A stretch of DNA of 64,000 nucleotides from assembly GCF_000384115.1 (NCBI RefSeq), contig NZ_KB913029.1, positions 1,832,907-1,896,906 on the forward strand. Direction: 5' to 3'. Shown here one piece after another: positions 8,115 to 17,480 of the stretch; positions within the stretch are counted from its first letter, which is position 1, and every line of letters begins with the position of its first letter. A program made the position numbers and the translations under genes. This DNA is from Sporichthya polymorpha DSM 43042 (lineage in GTDB: Bacteria; Actinomycetota; Actinomycetes; Sporichthyales; Sporichthyaceae). The notes beneath the pieces were generated by a model. That model did not search any database, was not told the DNA's origin, and was given only the letters and a program-made list of their open reading frames with translations.

Positions 8115-8848
8115 GTTCGATGGGCGAGGCCGCGCCCCAGGGCCCGCCGCCGCCGCGGCGCAAGCCGTCGCCGTTCCGCGTCGCCGTCCGCAGCACCGGC
8201 GAGCTGATGATCACGTTCGGCGTGATCCTGCTGCTGCTCGTCGTCTACCAGCTCTACTGGACCAACCTCGAGGCCGAGCGCCGCGCGGACGGCATCAGCG
8301 ACGACCTGCGTAGCTCGTGGGTCTCCGGCAAGCCGATCAAGAACGGCGCGCTCGGCATCATGTACATCGAGCGCCTCGGCAAGAAGTGGCAGAAGCCGAT
8401 CGTCTCCGGCGTCGAGCTCGACGACCTGGCCAAGGGCGTCGGCCACTTCCCGAAGAGCGCGGCGCCCGGCGCCGTCGGCAACTTTGCGGTCGCCGCGCAC
8501 CGGGCCACCCACGGCGAGCCGTTCGCCTACCTGGACCGGATCCAGCCCGGTGACAAGGTGGTCGTCGAGACCAGGACGAACTGGTTCGTCTACGTCGTCG
8601 ACAAGCAGAAGAACCCGAACCCGGCGCACCCGGGCTGGAAGCTCGTCGACCCGAGCTACGGCGAGGTCGTCCTGCCGGTGCCGGAGCAGCCCGGCGTGAA
8701 GCCCACGAAGAAACTGATCACGCTGGTCACCTGCAACCCGCGGTGGGGTTCGAGTACCCGCCTGATCGTGTACGGGCACCTGACCAAGGCCTACCCGAAG
8801 CCGGGTCCGCTGCCGGCCGAGCTCGCCTACACCGCCAAGAAGGCCTGA
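8111..8848 (+). CDS. srtE: Class E sortase
   Basis: 245 aa (start GTG 8111 overlapping the previous stop; ATG 8120 is an alternative). A proline-rich cytoplasmic N-terminus and one transmembrane helix (LMITFGVILLLLVVYQLYW) precede the sortase beta-barrel. The catalytic His is in AAHRATHGEPF, the Cys in LITLVTCNPRW and the Arg in STRLIVYGHL. Class E sortases are the housekeeping transpeptidases of high-GC actinobacteria, anchoring proteins with LAXTG/LPXTG signals to the wall. The LPATG protein at 4000-4908 is a candidate substrate. Confidence 0.92.
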   Translation: MSSMGEAAPQGPPPPRRKPSPFRVAVRSTGELMITFGVILLLLVVYQLYWTNLEAERRADGISDDLRSSWVSGKPIKNGALGIMYIERLGKKWQKPIVSGVELDDLAKGVGHFPKSAAPGAVGNFAVAAHRATHGEPFAYLDRIQPGDKVVVETRTNWFVYVVDKQKNPNPAHPGWKLVDPSYGEVVLPVPEQPGVKPTKKLITLVTCNPRWGSSTRLIVYGHLTKAYPKPGPLPAELAYTAKKA

Positions 8849-8853
8849 GGCTG

Positions 8854-9024
8854 ATGTACATCTGGCTGTGGCGACACCTGCCCGGGCCGTGGTTCGTGCG
8901 GCTCGCGCTGTCGATCGTGCTCGCGTTCGTGGCGCTGTACCTGCTCTTCGAGCACGTCTTCCCGTGGGTCGACCCGAAGCTGCCGTTCAACCAGGTCGAG
9001 ATCGAGGGCGGGGCCGGCCAGTAG
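8854..9024 (+). CDS. Small single-span membrane protein
   Basis: 56 aa. It starts at ATG 8854, five bases after the sortase stop, and reads MYIWLWRHLPGPWFVRL followed by one transmembrane helix and a short PKLPFNQVEIEGG tail outside. The same size of aromatic-rich protein follows the sortase gene in many actinobacteria, so the position, not a known activity, supports it. Function unknown. Confidence 0.75.
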   Translation: MYIWLWRHLPGPWFVRLALSIVLAFVALYLLFEHVFPWVDPKLPFNQVEIEGGAGQ

Positions 9025-9046
9025 GCGCGCCAATTACGCTGTGCCG

Positions 9047-9691
9047 GTGGCCCGCATCCTTGTCGTCGACAACTACGACAGCTTCGTCTTCAACCTGGTC
9101 CAGTACCTGCAGCAGCTCGACGCCGAGTGCGACGTGCGGCGCAACGACGCCGTCACGGTCGAGGACGCGGCCGGGTTCGACGGCGTCCTGATCTCACCCG
9201 GGCCGGGGACTCCCGAGTCCGCAGGCGTGTGCATCGAGATGGTGCGCCACTGCGCGCAGGCCCGGATCCCGCTGTTCGGGGTCTGCCTCGGGCTGCAGTC
9301 GATCGGCGTTGCGTTCGGCGGGACGGTCAACCGGGCGTTGGAGCTCCTGCACGGCAAGACGAGCTCGGTCTTCCACGACGGGGTCGGCGTCCTCGAGGGC
9401 CTGCCCTCGCCGTTCACCGCGACGCGCTACCACTCGCTGGCGATCGACCCGCCGACCGTGCCGGACGTCCTGGAGATCACCGGGCGCACCGAGACCGGGG
9501 TCGTGATGGCCGCCCGGCACCGCGGGCTCGCCGACGGCATCGACGTCGAGGGCGTCCAGTTCCACCCCGAGTCGGTGCTCACCGAGGGCGGGCACCGGAT
9601 GCTCGCGAACTGGCTCACCCGCTGCGGCGATCCGGGCGCGGTCGAGCGCTCGGCCGGCCTGGCGCCCGTCGCGCCGCCGCAGGCCGGCTAG
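9047..9691 (+). CDS. pabA: Glutamine amidotransferase of anthranilate/aminodeoxychorismate synthase
   Basis: About 214 aa, class I glutamine amidotransferase, supplying ammonia to the chorismate-using partner in tryptophan or folate synthesis. Motifs: ILVVDNYDSFVFNLVQYL at the N-terminus, oxyanion SPGPGTP, nucleophile GVCLGLQ, and His-Glu in VQFHPES. It could equally be called trpG, since one protein often serves both pathways. I prefer GTG 9047 over GTG 9041 because TACGCT (9035-9040) lies exactly six bases before it, the arrangement of a leaderless promoter; no ribosome binding site is visible for either. Confidence 0.88.
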   Translation: MARILVVDNYDSFVFNLVQYLQQLDAECDVRRNDAVTVEDAAGFDGVLISPGPGTPESAGVCIEMVRHCAQARIPLFGVCLGLQSIGVAFGGTVNRALELLHGKTSSVFHDGVGVLEGLPSPFTATRYHSLAIDPPTVPDVLEITGRTETGVVMAARHRGLADGIDVEGVQFHPESVLTEGGHRMLANWLTRCGDPGAVERSAGLAPVAPPQAG

Positions 9692-9703
9692 CTCCCGTCC
9701 GGG

Positions 9704-11500
9704 TCAGTCCTGGGTCCGCCCGACGACGTCCTCGGTGCGGCCCTCGACCGCCGGCGGGGCCGGGGTCTCGCCCGCCGGCGGTGTGGGTGTCGGTTCGACG
9801 ACCGGCGTCTCCTGCGGGATCGGCGTCGGCTCCGGGCCCGGGTCGTTGGGCGCGGCCGTCAGCACGAACGTCACGTTGCTGCCCTTCTGCAGCTGCGTGC
9901 CGCCCTCGGGCACCTGCCGGAGCACGTAGCCCGGCGGGTACCGGTCGGAGACCTCCTGGCTCGGCGACGGGACGACGAACCCGGCCTGGGAGACCGTCGC
10001 GTACGCGGTCGCGTACGGCTGGCCGACCACGTTCGGGACCTCGACGAGCGGGACGCCGTTGGAGACCACGAGGTCGACCCGGCTGTTGAGCTCGCGCTTG
10101 GTGCCGGCCTTCGGGTTGGTCTCGAGGACCTCGTTGTTGGGCCGGTCGGAGTTGCGCCTGGTGACCTTGTTCGGAACCAGGTCCGCGGCCTCGAGCGCTT
10201 TACGGGCGTCCGCCAGCGGCAACCCGACCACGTCGGGCACGGTGGCCCGGACCTCGCCCTGGGACACGACGAGCGTGACCTCGTCCCCCCGGGTCAGCGT
10301 CGACGACGCCGCCGGGTCCTGCGAGATCACCCGGCCCTCGCTGACGTTCGGGTCGTTCTTGAAGCTCACGACGGGCTTGAGCCCGCGCGCCTCCAAGGTT
10401 TCTTCGGCCTGCTCCTGCGTCAGCCCCTGGACCAGCGGGACGGCGACCTTCTCGCCCTTCGAGCCCAGGACCTCCTTGCCGACGATGACGCCGAGCACGG
10501 CGACCGCGATCACCGCGAGCAGGAGCAGGACCCAGCCAAGGGTGCCGCGACGGCCGCCGTCACCGGCCGCGACCGGCGGCATCGCCGCGGTCGGCGGGCG
10601 GGAGGTGACGAGCTGCTGGGTGACCGCATCGGTCATGACCGCGGGCGCGGTGATCGGGCGGCCGTCGAGGGCGCGCTCGATGTCCTCGCGCATCTCCGCG
10701 GCGGACTGGTACCGGTTCTCCGGGTTCTTCGCCAGGGACTTCAGGACGATCGCGTCCATCGGCGGCGTGACCGCGGGGTCGACCAGCGACGGCGGCTTCG
10801 GGTTCTCCCGCACGTGCTGGTAGGCGACCGAGACCGGGGAGTCGCCGGTGAACGGCGGCTGGCCGGTGAGGAGCTCGTAGAGCAGGCACCCCGCCGAGTA
10901 CAGGTCGGAGCGGGCGTCGACCTTCTCGCCCTTGGCCTGCTCGGGGGAGAGGTACTGCGCGGTGCCGATGACGGCCGCGGTCGCGGTCATCGTCGCGGAG
11001 GCGTCGGCGATCGCGCGGGCGATGCCGAAGTCCATCACCTTGACGGTGCCGGAGCGGGTCAGCATGACGTTGCCGGGCTTGATGTCCCGGTGCACGATCC
11101 CGGCCTGGTGGCTGTAGTCCAGGGCGGTGAGGACGCCGGCGACGATCTCCATCGCGCGCTCGGGCAGCAGCCGGCGCCCGGAGGCGAGCAGCTCGCGCAG
11201 CGTCTGGCCGTCGACGTACTCCATGACGATGTACGGGACCGGGACGCCGTCGGCGTAGTCCTCGCCGGTGTCGTAGACCGACACGATCGCCGGGTTGTTC
11301 AGCGACGCCGCGGACTGGGCCTCCTTGCGGAAGCGCTGCTGAAAGGTGGAGTCCAGCGCCAGGTCCGAGCGCAGGGTCTTCACGGCGACGGTGCGCCCGA
11401 GCCGGACGTCCTTGCCGAGGCGCACCTCGGCCATGCCGCCCCGACCGAGCACCTCGCCGAGCTCGTACCGCTCGCCGAGGAGCCGAGCCTGCTCTGTCAC
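9704..11500 (-). CDS. pknB: Ser/Thr protein kinase PknB with three PASTA domains
   Basis: 598 aa. The kinase domain (12-275) has the glycine loop GRGGMAEV (19-26), Lys41, HRD (137-139), DFG (157-159) and the TMTAT activation loop (near 171-173). A membrane helix (about 322-340) leads to three PASTA repeats (about 352-485 and 487-552) that bind muropeptide or lipid II outside the cell, then a Pro/Thr/Glu-rich tail. PknB phosphorylates wall-synthesis and division proteins; PstP reverses this. GTG 11500 overlaps the pknA stop as GTGA. Mycobacterial PknB has four PASTA repeats. Confidence 0.95.
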   Translation of the reverse strand: MTEQARLLGERYELGEVLGRGGMAEVRLGKDVRLGRTVAVKTLRSDLALDSTFQQRFRKEAQSAASLNNPAIVSVYDTGEDYADGVPVPYIVMEYVDGQTLRELLASGRRLLPERAMEIVAGVLTALDYSHQAGIVHRDIKPGNVMLTRSGTVKVMDFGIARAIADASATMTATAAVIGTAQYLSPEQAKGEKVDARSDLYSAGCLLYELLTGQPPFTGDSPVSVAYQHVRENPKPPSLVDPAVTPPMDAIVLKSLAKNPENRYQSAAEMREDIERALDGRPITAPAVMTDAVTQQLVTSRPPTAAMPPVAAGDGGRRGTLGWVLLLLAVIAVAVLGVIVGKEVLGSKGEKVAVPLVQGLTQEQAEETLEARGLKPVVSFKNDPNVSEGRVISQDPAASSTLTRGDEVTLVVSQGEVRATVPDVVGLPLADARKALEAADLVPNKVTRRNSDRPNNEVLETNPKAGTKRELNSRVDLVVSNGVPLVEVPNVVGQPYATAYATVSQAGFVVPSPSQEVSDRYPPGYVLRQVPEGGTQLQKGSNVTFVLTAAPNDPGPEPTPIPQETPVVEPTPTPPAGETPAPPAVEGRTEDVVGRTQD

Positions 11501-13185
11501 TGACCGTTCCTTCCCCTGTCGTCACCGGCCCGCAACCCGTCGGGACGTAGCCCCGCGGCGCGCGCTCCCACGGTGGGAGGTTGCGCCACGACGCTCACGA
11601 CGACGGTGTCGCCCACCGGTACCGGGCCGTGCGGCGTGACGTCGGCTACCGTACCCGTCGCCCCGGCCGCGTTGACCTGCTGCTCCTGCACCTTCAGTCC
11701 TCGACTCTCCAGGGCCGCCTTCACGTCCGGGTAGAGCTTGCCCACCCAGTCGGCGGGGTCGACCAGCACGCTCGGGGGCCCGGAGGACACCCGCAGCTCG
11801 ACGTCGGTCCCGGTGGAGATCCGGGCCCCGGCCTCCGGCGACTGCGAGAGCACCACGCCCGCGGGCACCGACTCGCTCACCTCGCGCAGCACCTTGGCCC
11901 GCAGCCCGCTGGCCTTGAGCGTCTGGCCGGCGTCGTACTCCGCGATCCCGGCGACCGGCGGCACGACCGCGGTCTGCGAGTCCGAGTCGGTCAGCCACAG
12001 CGCTGTCAGCCCGCCCGCGCACAGCACGGCGACGCCCACGAGCACGGCCGGTCGCCGGAGCAGCGGGGTCGGCGGCTTGCGGCGGCGGCCGGGCGAGCGG
12101 TGGCTCGCGGGGCGGCGGCCCGGTTCCGCAGTGCCCAATCCGGCAGTGCCCGGTCCCGCCGGGGCGGGTGCGGCGCCCCCGGGCCGGGTGTCGGGACGCG
12201 GCGTCGCCGGCGGCGTGTCCGGCCCGGACCGGTTGCCGGTGCGGGAGCGCCGCGTCCAGCGCGCCGCGGCCACCTCGACGGCGGCGGGGTCGACGGCGGG
12301 GCCGAGCGCCTCGGCGACGACCTCGGCGGTCTTCGGGTTGGCCAGGTCGATGCGCAGCGCGAGCAGGCGTTGGGCGAGGTCCGCGGCGCTCTGCGGGCGC
12401 TCGGCGGGCTCCTTCGCGAGGATCGTCGCCACCATGCGGTTCACCGCGGGCGGCACGCCCTCGATCGGGGGCGGCTCGTTGTGGAGGTGGGCCATCGCGA
12501 CCGCGAGCGGGTTGTCGCCGGTGAACGGCCGACGGCCGGCCAGGCACTCGTAGAGCACGACGCCGAGGGCGTAGACGTCGGAGGCGGGCGCGGCCCCGGA
12601 CTTGGTGGAGATCAGCTCCGGCGCGAGGTAGTGCGCGGTGCCCATCACCGTGCCGCTGCGCGTGAGCGGCAGCGCGTCCCCGGCGCGGGCGATGCCGAAG
12701 TCGGTGACCTTGACCGTCCACGACGGGGTGATGAGCAGGTTCGCGGGCTTGATGTCGCGGTGGATGACGCCGGCCGTGTGCGCAACCTGCAGGGCCTGCG
12801 CGGCCTGGGCGACGAGCTCGAGGGCGCGGTCGATCTCGAGGCGGCCCTCGCGCTCGATGATGTGGGAGAGCGGCTCGCCCGGCACGAGCTCCATGACGAT
12901 GAACGGGACGCTCGCCCCGCCCGCCGGCGCCTGGCCGAAGTCGTAGACCTGCGCGATACCCGTGTGTACGAGGGCGGCGGTGTTGCGCGCCTCGCTGCGG
13001 AAGCGCTCGAGGAAGATCTCCTCGTCGGCGTACTCGGGTCGCAAGACCTTGACGGCCACCTTGCGGTTGAGGACCTCGTCGGTGCCCCGCCACACCTCGC
13101 CCATGCCGCCCCGGGCGATCCGCTCGTCCAAGCGGTACCGCCCGCCCAGCATGGGGCGGTTGTTCGGCTGGGTCTCGCCGGTCAT
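11497..13185 (-). CDS. pknA: Ser/Thr protein kinase PknA, here with PASTA-like repeats
   Basis: 562 aa. Kinase domain 16-275: RGGMGEV loop, Lys46, HRD (142-144), DFG (162-164), activation loop TRSGTV. A Pro/Gly/Arg-rich linker (about 310-375), one membrane helix (379-398) and two PASTA-like modules (about 406-468 and 472-540) follow. Mycobacterial PknA, the positional equivalent, has no PASTA repeats, so this version may sense wall precursors itself. It lies between pbpA (7 bp upstream) and pknB (4 bp overlap). Confidence 0.92.
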   Translation of the reverse strand: MTGETQPNNRPMLGGRYRLDERIARGGMGEVWRGTDEVLNRKVAVKVLRPEYADEEIFLERFRSEARNTAALVHTGIAQVYDFGQAPAGGASVPFIVMELVPGEPLSHIIEREGRLEIDRALELVAQAAQALQVAHTAGVIHRDIKPANLLITPSWTVKVTDFGIARAGDALPLTRSGTVMGTAHYLAPELISTKSGAAPASDVYALGVVLYECLAGRRPFTGDNPLAVAMAHLHNEPPPIEGVPPAVNRMVATILAKEPAERPQSAADLAQRLLALRIDLANPKTAEVVAEALGPAVDPAAVEVAAARWTRRSRTGNRSGPDTPPATPRPDTRPGGAAPAPAGPGTAGLGTAEPGRRPASHRSPGRRRKPPTPLLRRPAVLVGVAVLCAGGLTALWLTDSDSQTAVVPPVAGIAEYDAGQTLKASGLRAKVLREVSESVPAGVVLSQSPEAGARISTGTDVELRVSSGPPSVLVDPADWVGKLYPDVKAALESRGLKVQEQQVNAAGATGTVADVTPHGPVPVGDTVVVSVVAQPPTVGARAAGLRPDGLRAGDDRGRNGQ

Positions 13186-13192
13186 GGAGTGT

Positions 13193-14650
13193 TCACCGCC
13201 CGAGGATCGCCTCCATGACCGCGCGAGCGATCGGCGCCGCGAGCAGGTTGCCGCCGACCTCGATCTGGCGCTCCGAGCCGCCGTTCTCGAGCACGACGGC
13301 GATCGCGATCTTCGGGTTGTCGGCCGGCGCGAACGCGACGAACCAGGCGTGCGGGTTGCGGCCGTTGCCGACCTGTGCGGTGCCCGTCTTCCCGCCGACG
13401 CGGACGCCGGAGATGCGGGCGTTGCCGCCGGTCCCGTTCTCGACGACGGAGACCATCATCGACGCGAGGTCGGCCGCCACCTGGGGACGCACGGCGCGGC
13501 CGAGCTCCTCGGGGTCCGTGCGGGAGAGCACGTCGAGATCCGGCGCGCGGACCTCCTCGACCAGGTAGGGCTTCATCAGCGAGCCCTGGTTCGCGATCGC
13601 GGCCACCACCATCGCCATCTGCAGCGGGGTGGCGCGGACGTCGAACTGGCCGATCGCCGACTGCGCGGTCTGTGGCTCGTTGATGTCGTTCGGGAAGATG
13701 CTCGCGACCACCGGGATCGGCACCTCGTAGCGCTCGCCGAACCCGAACGCCTCCGCCTGGTTGCGCAGGACGTCGTCGCCGAGGTCCATGCCGATGGCGC
13801 CGAACGTCGTGTTGCAGGACTTCTCCAGCGCGCGCTTGATCGTCGTCGTCTGGCTGCCCGGCGTGCAGGTGCCGGAGAAGTAGTTCGGCAGGTCGACGTT
13901 GGTCAGCGGCAGGTCCAGCCGCGCCGGGCCGGGCACCTCACCGTTGGGGGTGTACCGGCCGGAGGACAGCGCCGCCGCGGCGGTGACGAGCTTGAACGTC
14001 GACCCCGGCGGATACGTCTGGTTGAACGCCCGGTTCAGCAGCGGCGACTGGTCGTCGGAGTTGTAGCGCTGCCAGGCGCTGGTCACCTTCGAGCCGTTGT
14101 GGTCGGCGAGGTCGTTCGGGTCGAACGACGGGCTCGAGACCATCGCGAGGATCCGGCCGGTCGCCGGCTCGAGCGCGACGACCGCGCCGCGGCGCCCGTC
14201 GAGCCCGCGGTACGCGGCCTTCTGGGCGTCGGCGTTCAGCGTCAGCTTCACCGAACCGCCCTGGATGGACTCCCGCGTCAGCAGGTCCACGATCCGCCGG
14301 ACGAACAGCCGGTCGTCGTTGCCCGAGAGCACGCTGTCCTCGGAACGCTCGATGCCCGACCGGCCGAAAATGTGCGAGTAGTAGCCGGTCGCGAAGGCGT
14401 AGATCTTGCCGTCGGCGTAGATGCGCAGGTACTTGAGCTTGTCGCCGGTCTCGCGGGAGAACGCGATCGGGTCGTTGGCGACCAGGATCGCCCCGCGCTG
14501 CCGGTCGTACTGCTCGAGCAGCACCCGCGCGTTCTTCGGGTCGTTGCGGTACTCGTCCGCCTTGATGACCTGGATGAAGTTCAGGTTCAGCAGCAGCAGG
14601 ACCATCAGCAGCCCGCAGGCTGCGGCAACCCGCCGGAGGGGTCGGTTCAC
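13193..14650 (-). CDS. pbpA: Penicillin-binding protein A (class B transpeptidase)
   Basis: 485 aa. An N-terminal membrane anchor (about 7-27) precedes a dimerisation-like region and a transpeptidase domain with the three active-site motifs: STFK (217-220), SCN (278-280) and KTGT (421-424). The enzyme cross-links peptidoglycan stems and is the partner of the SEDS protein encoded just upstream, whose stop overlaps its start (14647-14650). In mycobacteria PbpA is controlled by PknB phosphorylation, which fits the operon. Confidence 0.95.
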   Translation of the reverse strand: MNRPLRRVAAACGLLMVLLLLNLNFIQVIKADEYRNDPKNARVLLEQYDRQRGAILVANDPIAFSRETGDKLKYLRIYADGKIYAFATGYYSHIFGRSGIERSEDSVLSGNDDRLFVRRIVDLLTRESIQGGSVKLTLNADAQKAAYRGLDGRRGAVVALEPATGRILAMVSSPSFDPNDLADHNGSKVTSAWQRYNSDDQSPLLNRAFNQTYPPGSTFKLVTAAAALSSGRYTPNGEVPGPARLDLPLTNVDLPNYFSGTCTPGSQTTTIKRALEKSCNTTFGAIGMDLGDDVLRNQAEAFGFGERYEVPIPVVASIFPNDINEPQTAQSAIGQFDVRATPLQMAMVVAAIANQGSLMKPYLVEEVRAPDLDVLSRTDPEELGRAVRPQVAADLASMMVSVVENGTGGNARISGVRVGGKTGTAQVGNGRNPHAWFVAFAPADNPKIAIAVVLENGGSERQIEVGGNLLAAPIARAVMEAILGR

Positions 14651-16053
14651 GGTTTGACCACCATCGTCTCGGCCTCCGTCGACGGGGTGGGCGGCGGCGC
14701 GGGCCGGCGGGCGGCGTCACTGACCCGCAGGATCAGCGCGATCAGCGCCCAGTTCGCGACCAGCGAGGAGCCGCCGTAGGACAGGAACGGGGTGGTGAGG
14801 CCGGTGAGCGGGATCAGCCGGGTGACGCCGCCGACGACGACGAACACCTGCAGCGCCACGATCACGGCGAGACCGGCGGCGAGCAGCTTGCCGAACGAGT
14901 CCCGGGCCGCCAGCGCCGTCCGCAGACCGCGGTGCACGATCACGCCGTAGAGCACGATGATCGCCATCAGGCCGGTGAGCCCTAGCTCCTCGCCGCCCGT
15001 CGCGAGGATGAAGTCGGTGTTCGCGTAGGGGACGATGTTCGGCCGCCCCTGGCCGAGGCCGGTGCCGAGGATCCCGCCGGTGGAGAAGCCGAACAGCGAC
15101 TGCACCAGCTGGTAGGAGGCGTCCGAGACGTAGTCCGGGTCGAACGGGTGCAGCCAGATCTCCACGCGGCGGTGCACGTGCCCGAAGTTCGCGTAGGCGA
15201 AGTACGCCCCGGACACGAACATGACGACGCCGAACAGCAGCCACGACGTGCGCTCGGTCGCGACGTAGAGCAGGACGACGAAGACGCCGAAGAACAGCAG
15301 CGAGCTGCCGAGGTCGCGCTCGGCGATGAGGATCATCAGGCTCGCGGCCCAGGCCACGATGATCGGGCCGAGGTCGCGGCCGCGGGGCAGGTCGATCCCC
15401 ATCACCCGGCGGCTGGCGAGCGCCAGCACGTCCCGTTTCACGACCAGGTAGCCGGCGAAGAACACGATCAACAGCAGCTTTGCGAACTCACCGGGCTGGA
15501 TGGAGAAGCCGGAGAAGCGGACCCAGATCCGGGCGCCGTTGACCTGCGAGTACTGCGCGGGCAGCAGCGCGGGCAGCGCGAGCAGGGCAAGGCCGGCCGC
15601 GCCCGCGGTGTAGGTGTACCGCTGCAGCACCCGGTGGTCGCGGATCGCCACGAGCACCGCGACGAACAGTGCGATGCCGATCGCCGCCCAGATCAGCTGG
15701 ATGCCCGAGTCGCCGCGGGGGGCGAGCGGGCCGAAGGAACGCTCGGTCGGGTTCTTCTCGTCCAGGTCGAGCCGGTAGATCAGCGCGAGCCCGAGGCCCT
15801 GCAGGAGCATGACCGCCGGGAGGACGATCGGGTCGGCGTACCGCGCGAACTGACGCACCGCCAGGTGCGCGATCAGGCAGTAGGCGCCGAGCGTCGTGGC
15901 ATAACCGGCGAGGCCGGGCGGCCACTCGTCGGTGACGCCGTAGCCGGCGTTGGCGTACGCCGCGACGGAGATGCCCCACGCGAAGGCCAGCAGGAACAGC
16001 TCGGTGGTCCGTCGGCTGTGGACCTGGGACGCGGCTGGTGCCGAGGCGCTCAT
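14647..16053 (-). CDS. rodA: RodA/FtsW family SEDS peptidoglycan polymerase
   Basis: 468 aa with about ten to twelve membrane helices. SEDS hallmarks include RIWVRFSGFSIQPGEFAKLL in the middle (the catalytic-loop region) and the C-terminal GLTTPFLSYGGSSLVANW. SEDS proteins polymerise glycan strands from lipid II; the cross-linking partner is PbpA, encoded next with a 4-bp overlap. Called RodA/FtsW2 by position in the pknAB cluster; sequence alone does not exclude an FtsW role. Confidence 0.93.
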   Translation of the reverse strand: MSASAPAASQVHSRRTTELFLLAFAWGISVAAYANAGYGVTDEWPPGLAGYATTLGAYCLIAHLAVRQFARYADPIVLPAVMLLQGLGLALIYRLDLDEKNPTERSFGPLAPRGDSGIQLIWAAIGIALFVAVLVAIRDHRVLQRYTYTAGAAGLALLALPALLPAQYSQVNGARIWVRFSGFSIQPGEFAKLLLIVFFAGYLVVKRDVLALASRRVMGIDLPRGRDLGPIIVAWAASLMILIAERDLGSSLLFFGVFVVLLYVATERTSWLLFGVVMFVSGAYFAYANFGHVHRRVEIWLHPFDPDYVSDASYQLVQSLFGFSTGGILGTGLGQGRPNIVPYANTDFILATGGEELGLTGLMAIIVLYGVIVHRGLRTALAARDSFGKLLAAGLAVIVALQVFVVVGGVTRLIPLTGLTTPFLSYGGSSLVANWALIALILRVSDAARRPAPPPTPSTEAETMVVKP

Positions 16054-17480
16054 TCCGTCGGCACCCTCTCGGGCAGCGGCTCACCGCAGGCGTCCGACAC
16101 CGGCTGACCGATCTCGGGCGGGGTGGTCGCGCCGGGGCTCGCCGACTGGGTCGCCTCCGCGGACGGGTCGGGCGACGCGGACTCCTCCGGCGAGGGCTCC
16201 GGCGTCGCGGACGGGCTCGGCGACGGGCTCGCCTCGCTCTCCTCGTCGGTCTCGTCGTCCGGGCTCGGGGTGGGGGTCGCGGCGGCCTCGGCCTCGGCCT
16301 CGGCGCGCGCGGTGCGGCAGGCCGTCGCGGCGGCGCGCAGGTTGTCGACGACCTTGCGGGCCTCGTCGAGGTTGTCCGCGAAGATCGTGTCCTCGACCTC
16401 CGCCCGGTCGTACGGCGGTAGGTCACGCAGCTCGATGTCCTGGCGCTCGTACGGGCTCGACAGCGAGATGCCGAGGATCTGCTGGGACAGGCCCTTGTAG
16501 ATGGCCACGCGGTCCGCGTCCGCGCCGACGTAGTACTGCTTCTGGGACCACGCGTAGCCGCCCCAGCCGCCGGCGATCACGGCGAGCACGACGCCGACGA
16601 TCAGAAACCGGACCCAGAGGGTCCCGAACCACCGGCCGCGGCCGCTCGCTTTCTCCAGGTCCGGCAACGCGGAGAGGTCGATTTCCGACGTGGAGCCTGA
16701 CTCCGGCCGGTGGCGCCCGGCCGCGGCGCCGACGACGACGGGGAGGTCGGAGGACCCGGCCTCCACCTCGACGACATCGGCGACGATGCAGGTGATGTTG
16801 TCCGGCCCGCCGCCCTGCAGGGCCAGCTGGACCAGGGTCTCGGCCGCCTCCTCCAGCGTGGTGCCGGTGAGGGCGACCTGCATCTCCGAGTCCGCCACGA
16901 CGCCGGAGAGCCCGTCGCTGCAGAGCAGGTAGCGGTCGCCGAGGTGAACCTCGCGCACCGACAGGTCGGGCTCGGGGTTGCTGCGGCCGTCGAGCGCCCG
17001 CAGCAGGAGCGAGCGCTGCGGGTGGACCGCCGCCTCGGCGGCGGTGATGCGGCCCTCGTCCTGAAGCTGCTGGACGAAGGTGTGGTCGTGGGTGATCTGC
17101 TGCAGGACGCCGTCGCGCAGCAGATAGGCGCGGGAGTCGCCGATGTGCACGAGGCCGACCCGGCGGCCGGACCAGAGCATTGCGGTGAGCGTCGTGCCCA
17201 TGCCGTCGAGCTGGGGGTGCCGCTCGGCCATCTCGTTGATGGCGTCGTTGGCCTGGTTGACCGCGGTGGCGAGGGCGTCGAGCAGCTCGGTGCTGGGGAC
17301 GTCGTCCTCGAGCGTGGCCAGCGTCGCGAGCGCGACCGAGCTGGCCACCTCGCCGGCGGCGTGGCCGCCCATGCCGTCCGCGACGGCGAGCAGCGACGGC
17401 CCGGCGTAGCCGGAGTCCTCGTTGCCCTCACGGATCAGGCCGACGTCGGAGCGCGCCACGTAGCGCAGGGAGAAGGTCAT
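16050..17480 (-). CDS. pstP: PP2C Ser/Thr phosphatase PstP
   Basis: 476 aa. The PP2C domain (1-235) carries RSDVGLIREGNEDS, VADGMGGHAAGE, IGDSRAYLLRDG, LCSDGLSG and GGGPDNIT, i.e. the metal-binding aspartates. A linker, one membrane helix (about 298-318) and an extracytoplasmic Ser/Pro/Glu-rich tail (about 390-476) follow. PstP dephosphorylates PknA/PknB and their targets. The start overlaps the fhaB stop and the stop overlaps the rodA start. The tail is low-complexity and probably fast evolving. Confidence 0.95.
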   Translation of the reverse strand: MTFSLRYVARSDVGLIREGNEDSGYAGPSLLAVADGMGGHAAGEVASSVALATLATLEDDVPSTELLDALATAVNQANDAINEMAERHPQLDGMGTTLTAMLWSGRRVGLVHIGDSRAYLLRDGVLQQITHDHTFVQQLQDEGRITAAEAAVHPQRSLLLRALDGRSNPEPDLSVREVHLGDRYLLCSDGLSGVVADSEMQVALTGTTLEEAAETLVQLALQGGGPDNITCIVADVVEVEAGSSDLPVVVGAAAGRHRPESGSTSEIDLSALPDLEKASGRGRWFGTLWVRFLIVGVVLAVIAGGWGGYAWSQKQYYVGADADRVAIYKGLSQQILGISLSSPYERQDIELRDLPPYDRAEVEDTIFADNLDEARKVVDNLRAAATACRTARAEAEAEAAATPTPSPDDETDEESEASPSPSPSATPEPSPEESASPDPSAEATQSASPGATTPPEIGQPVSDACGEPLPERVPTE

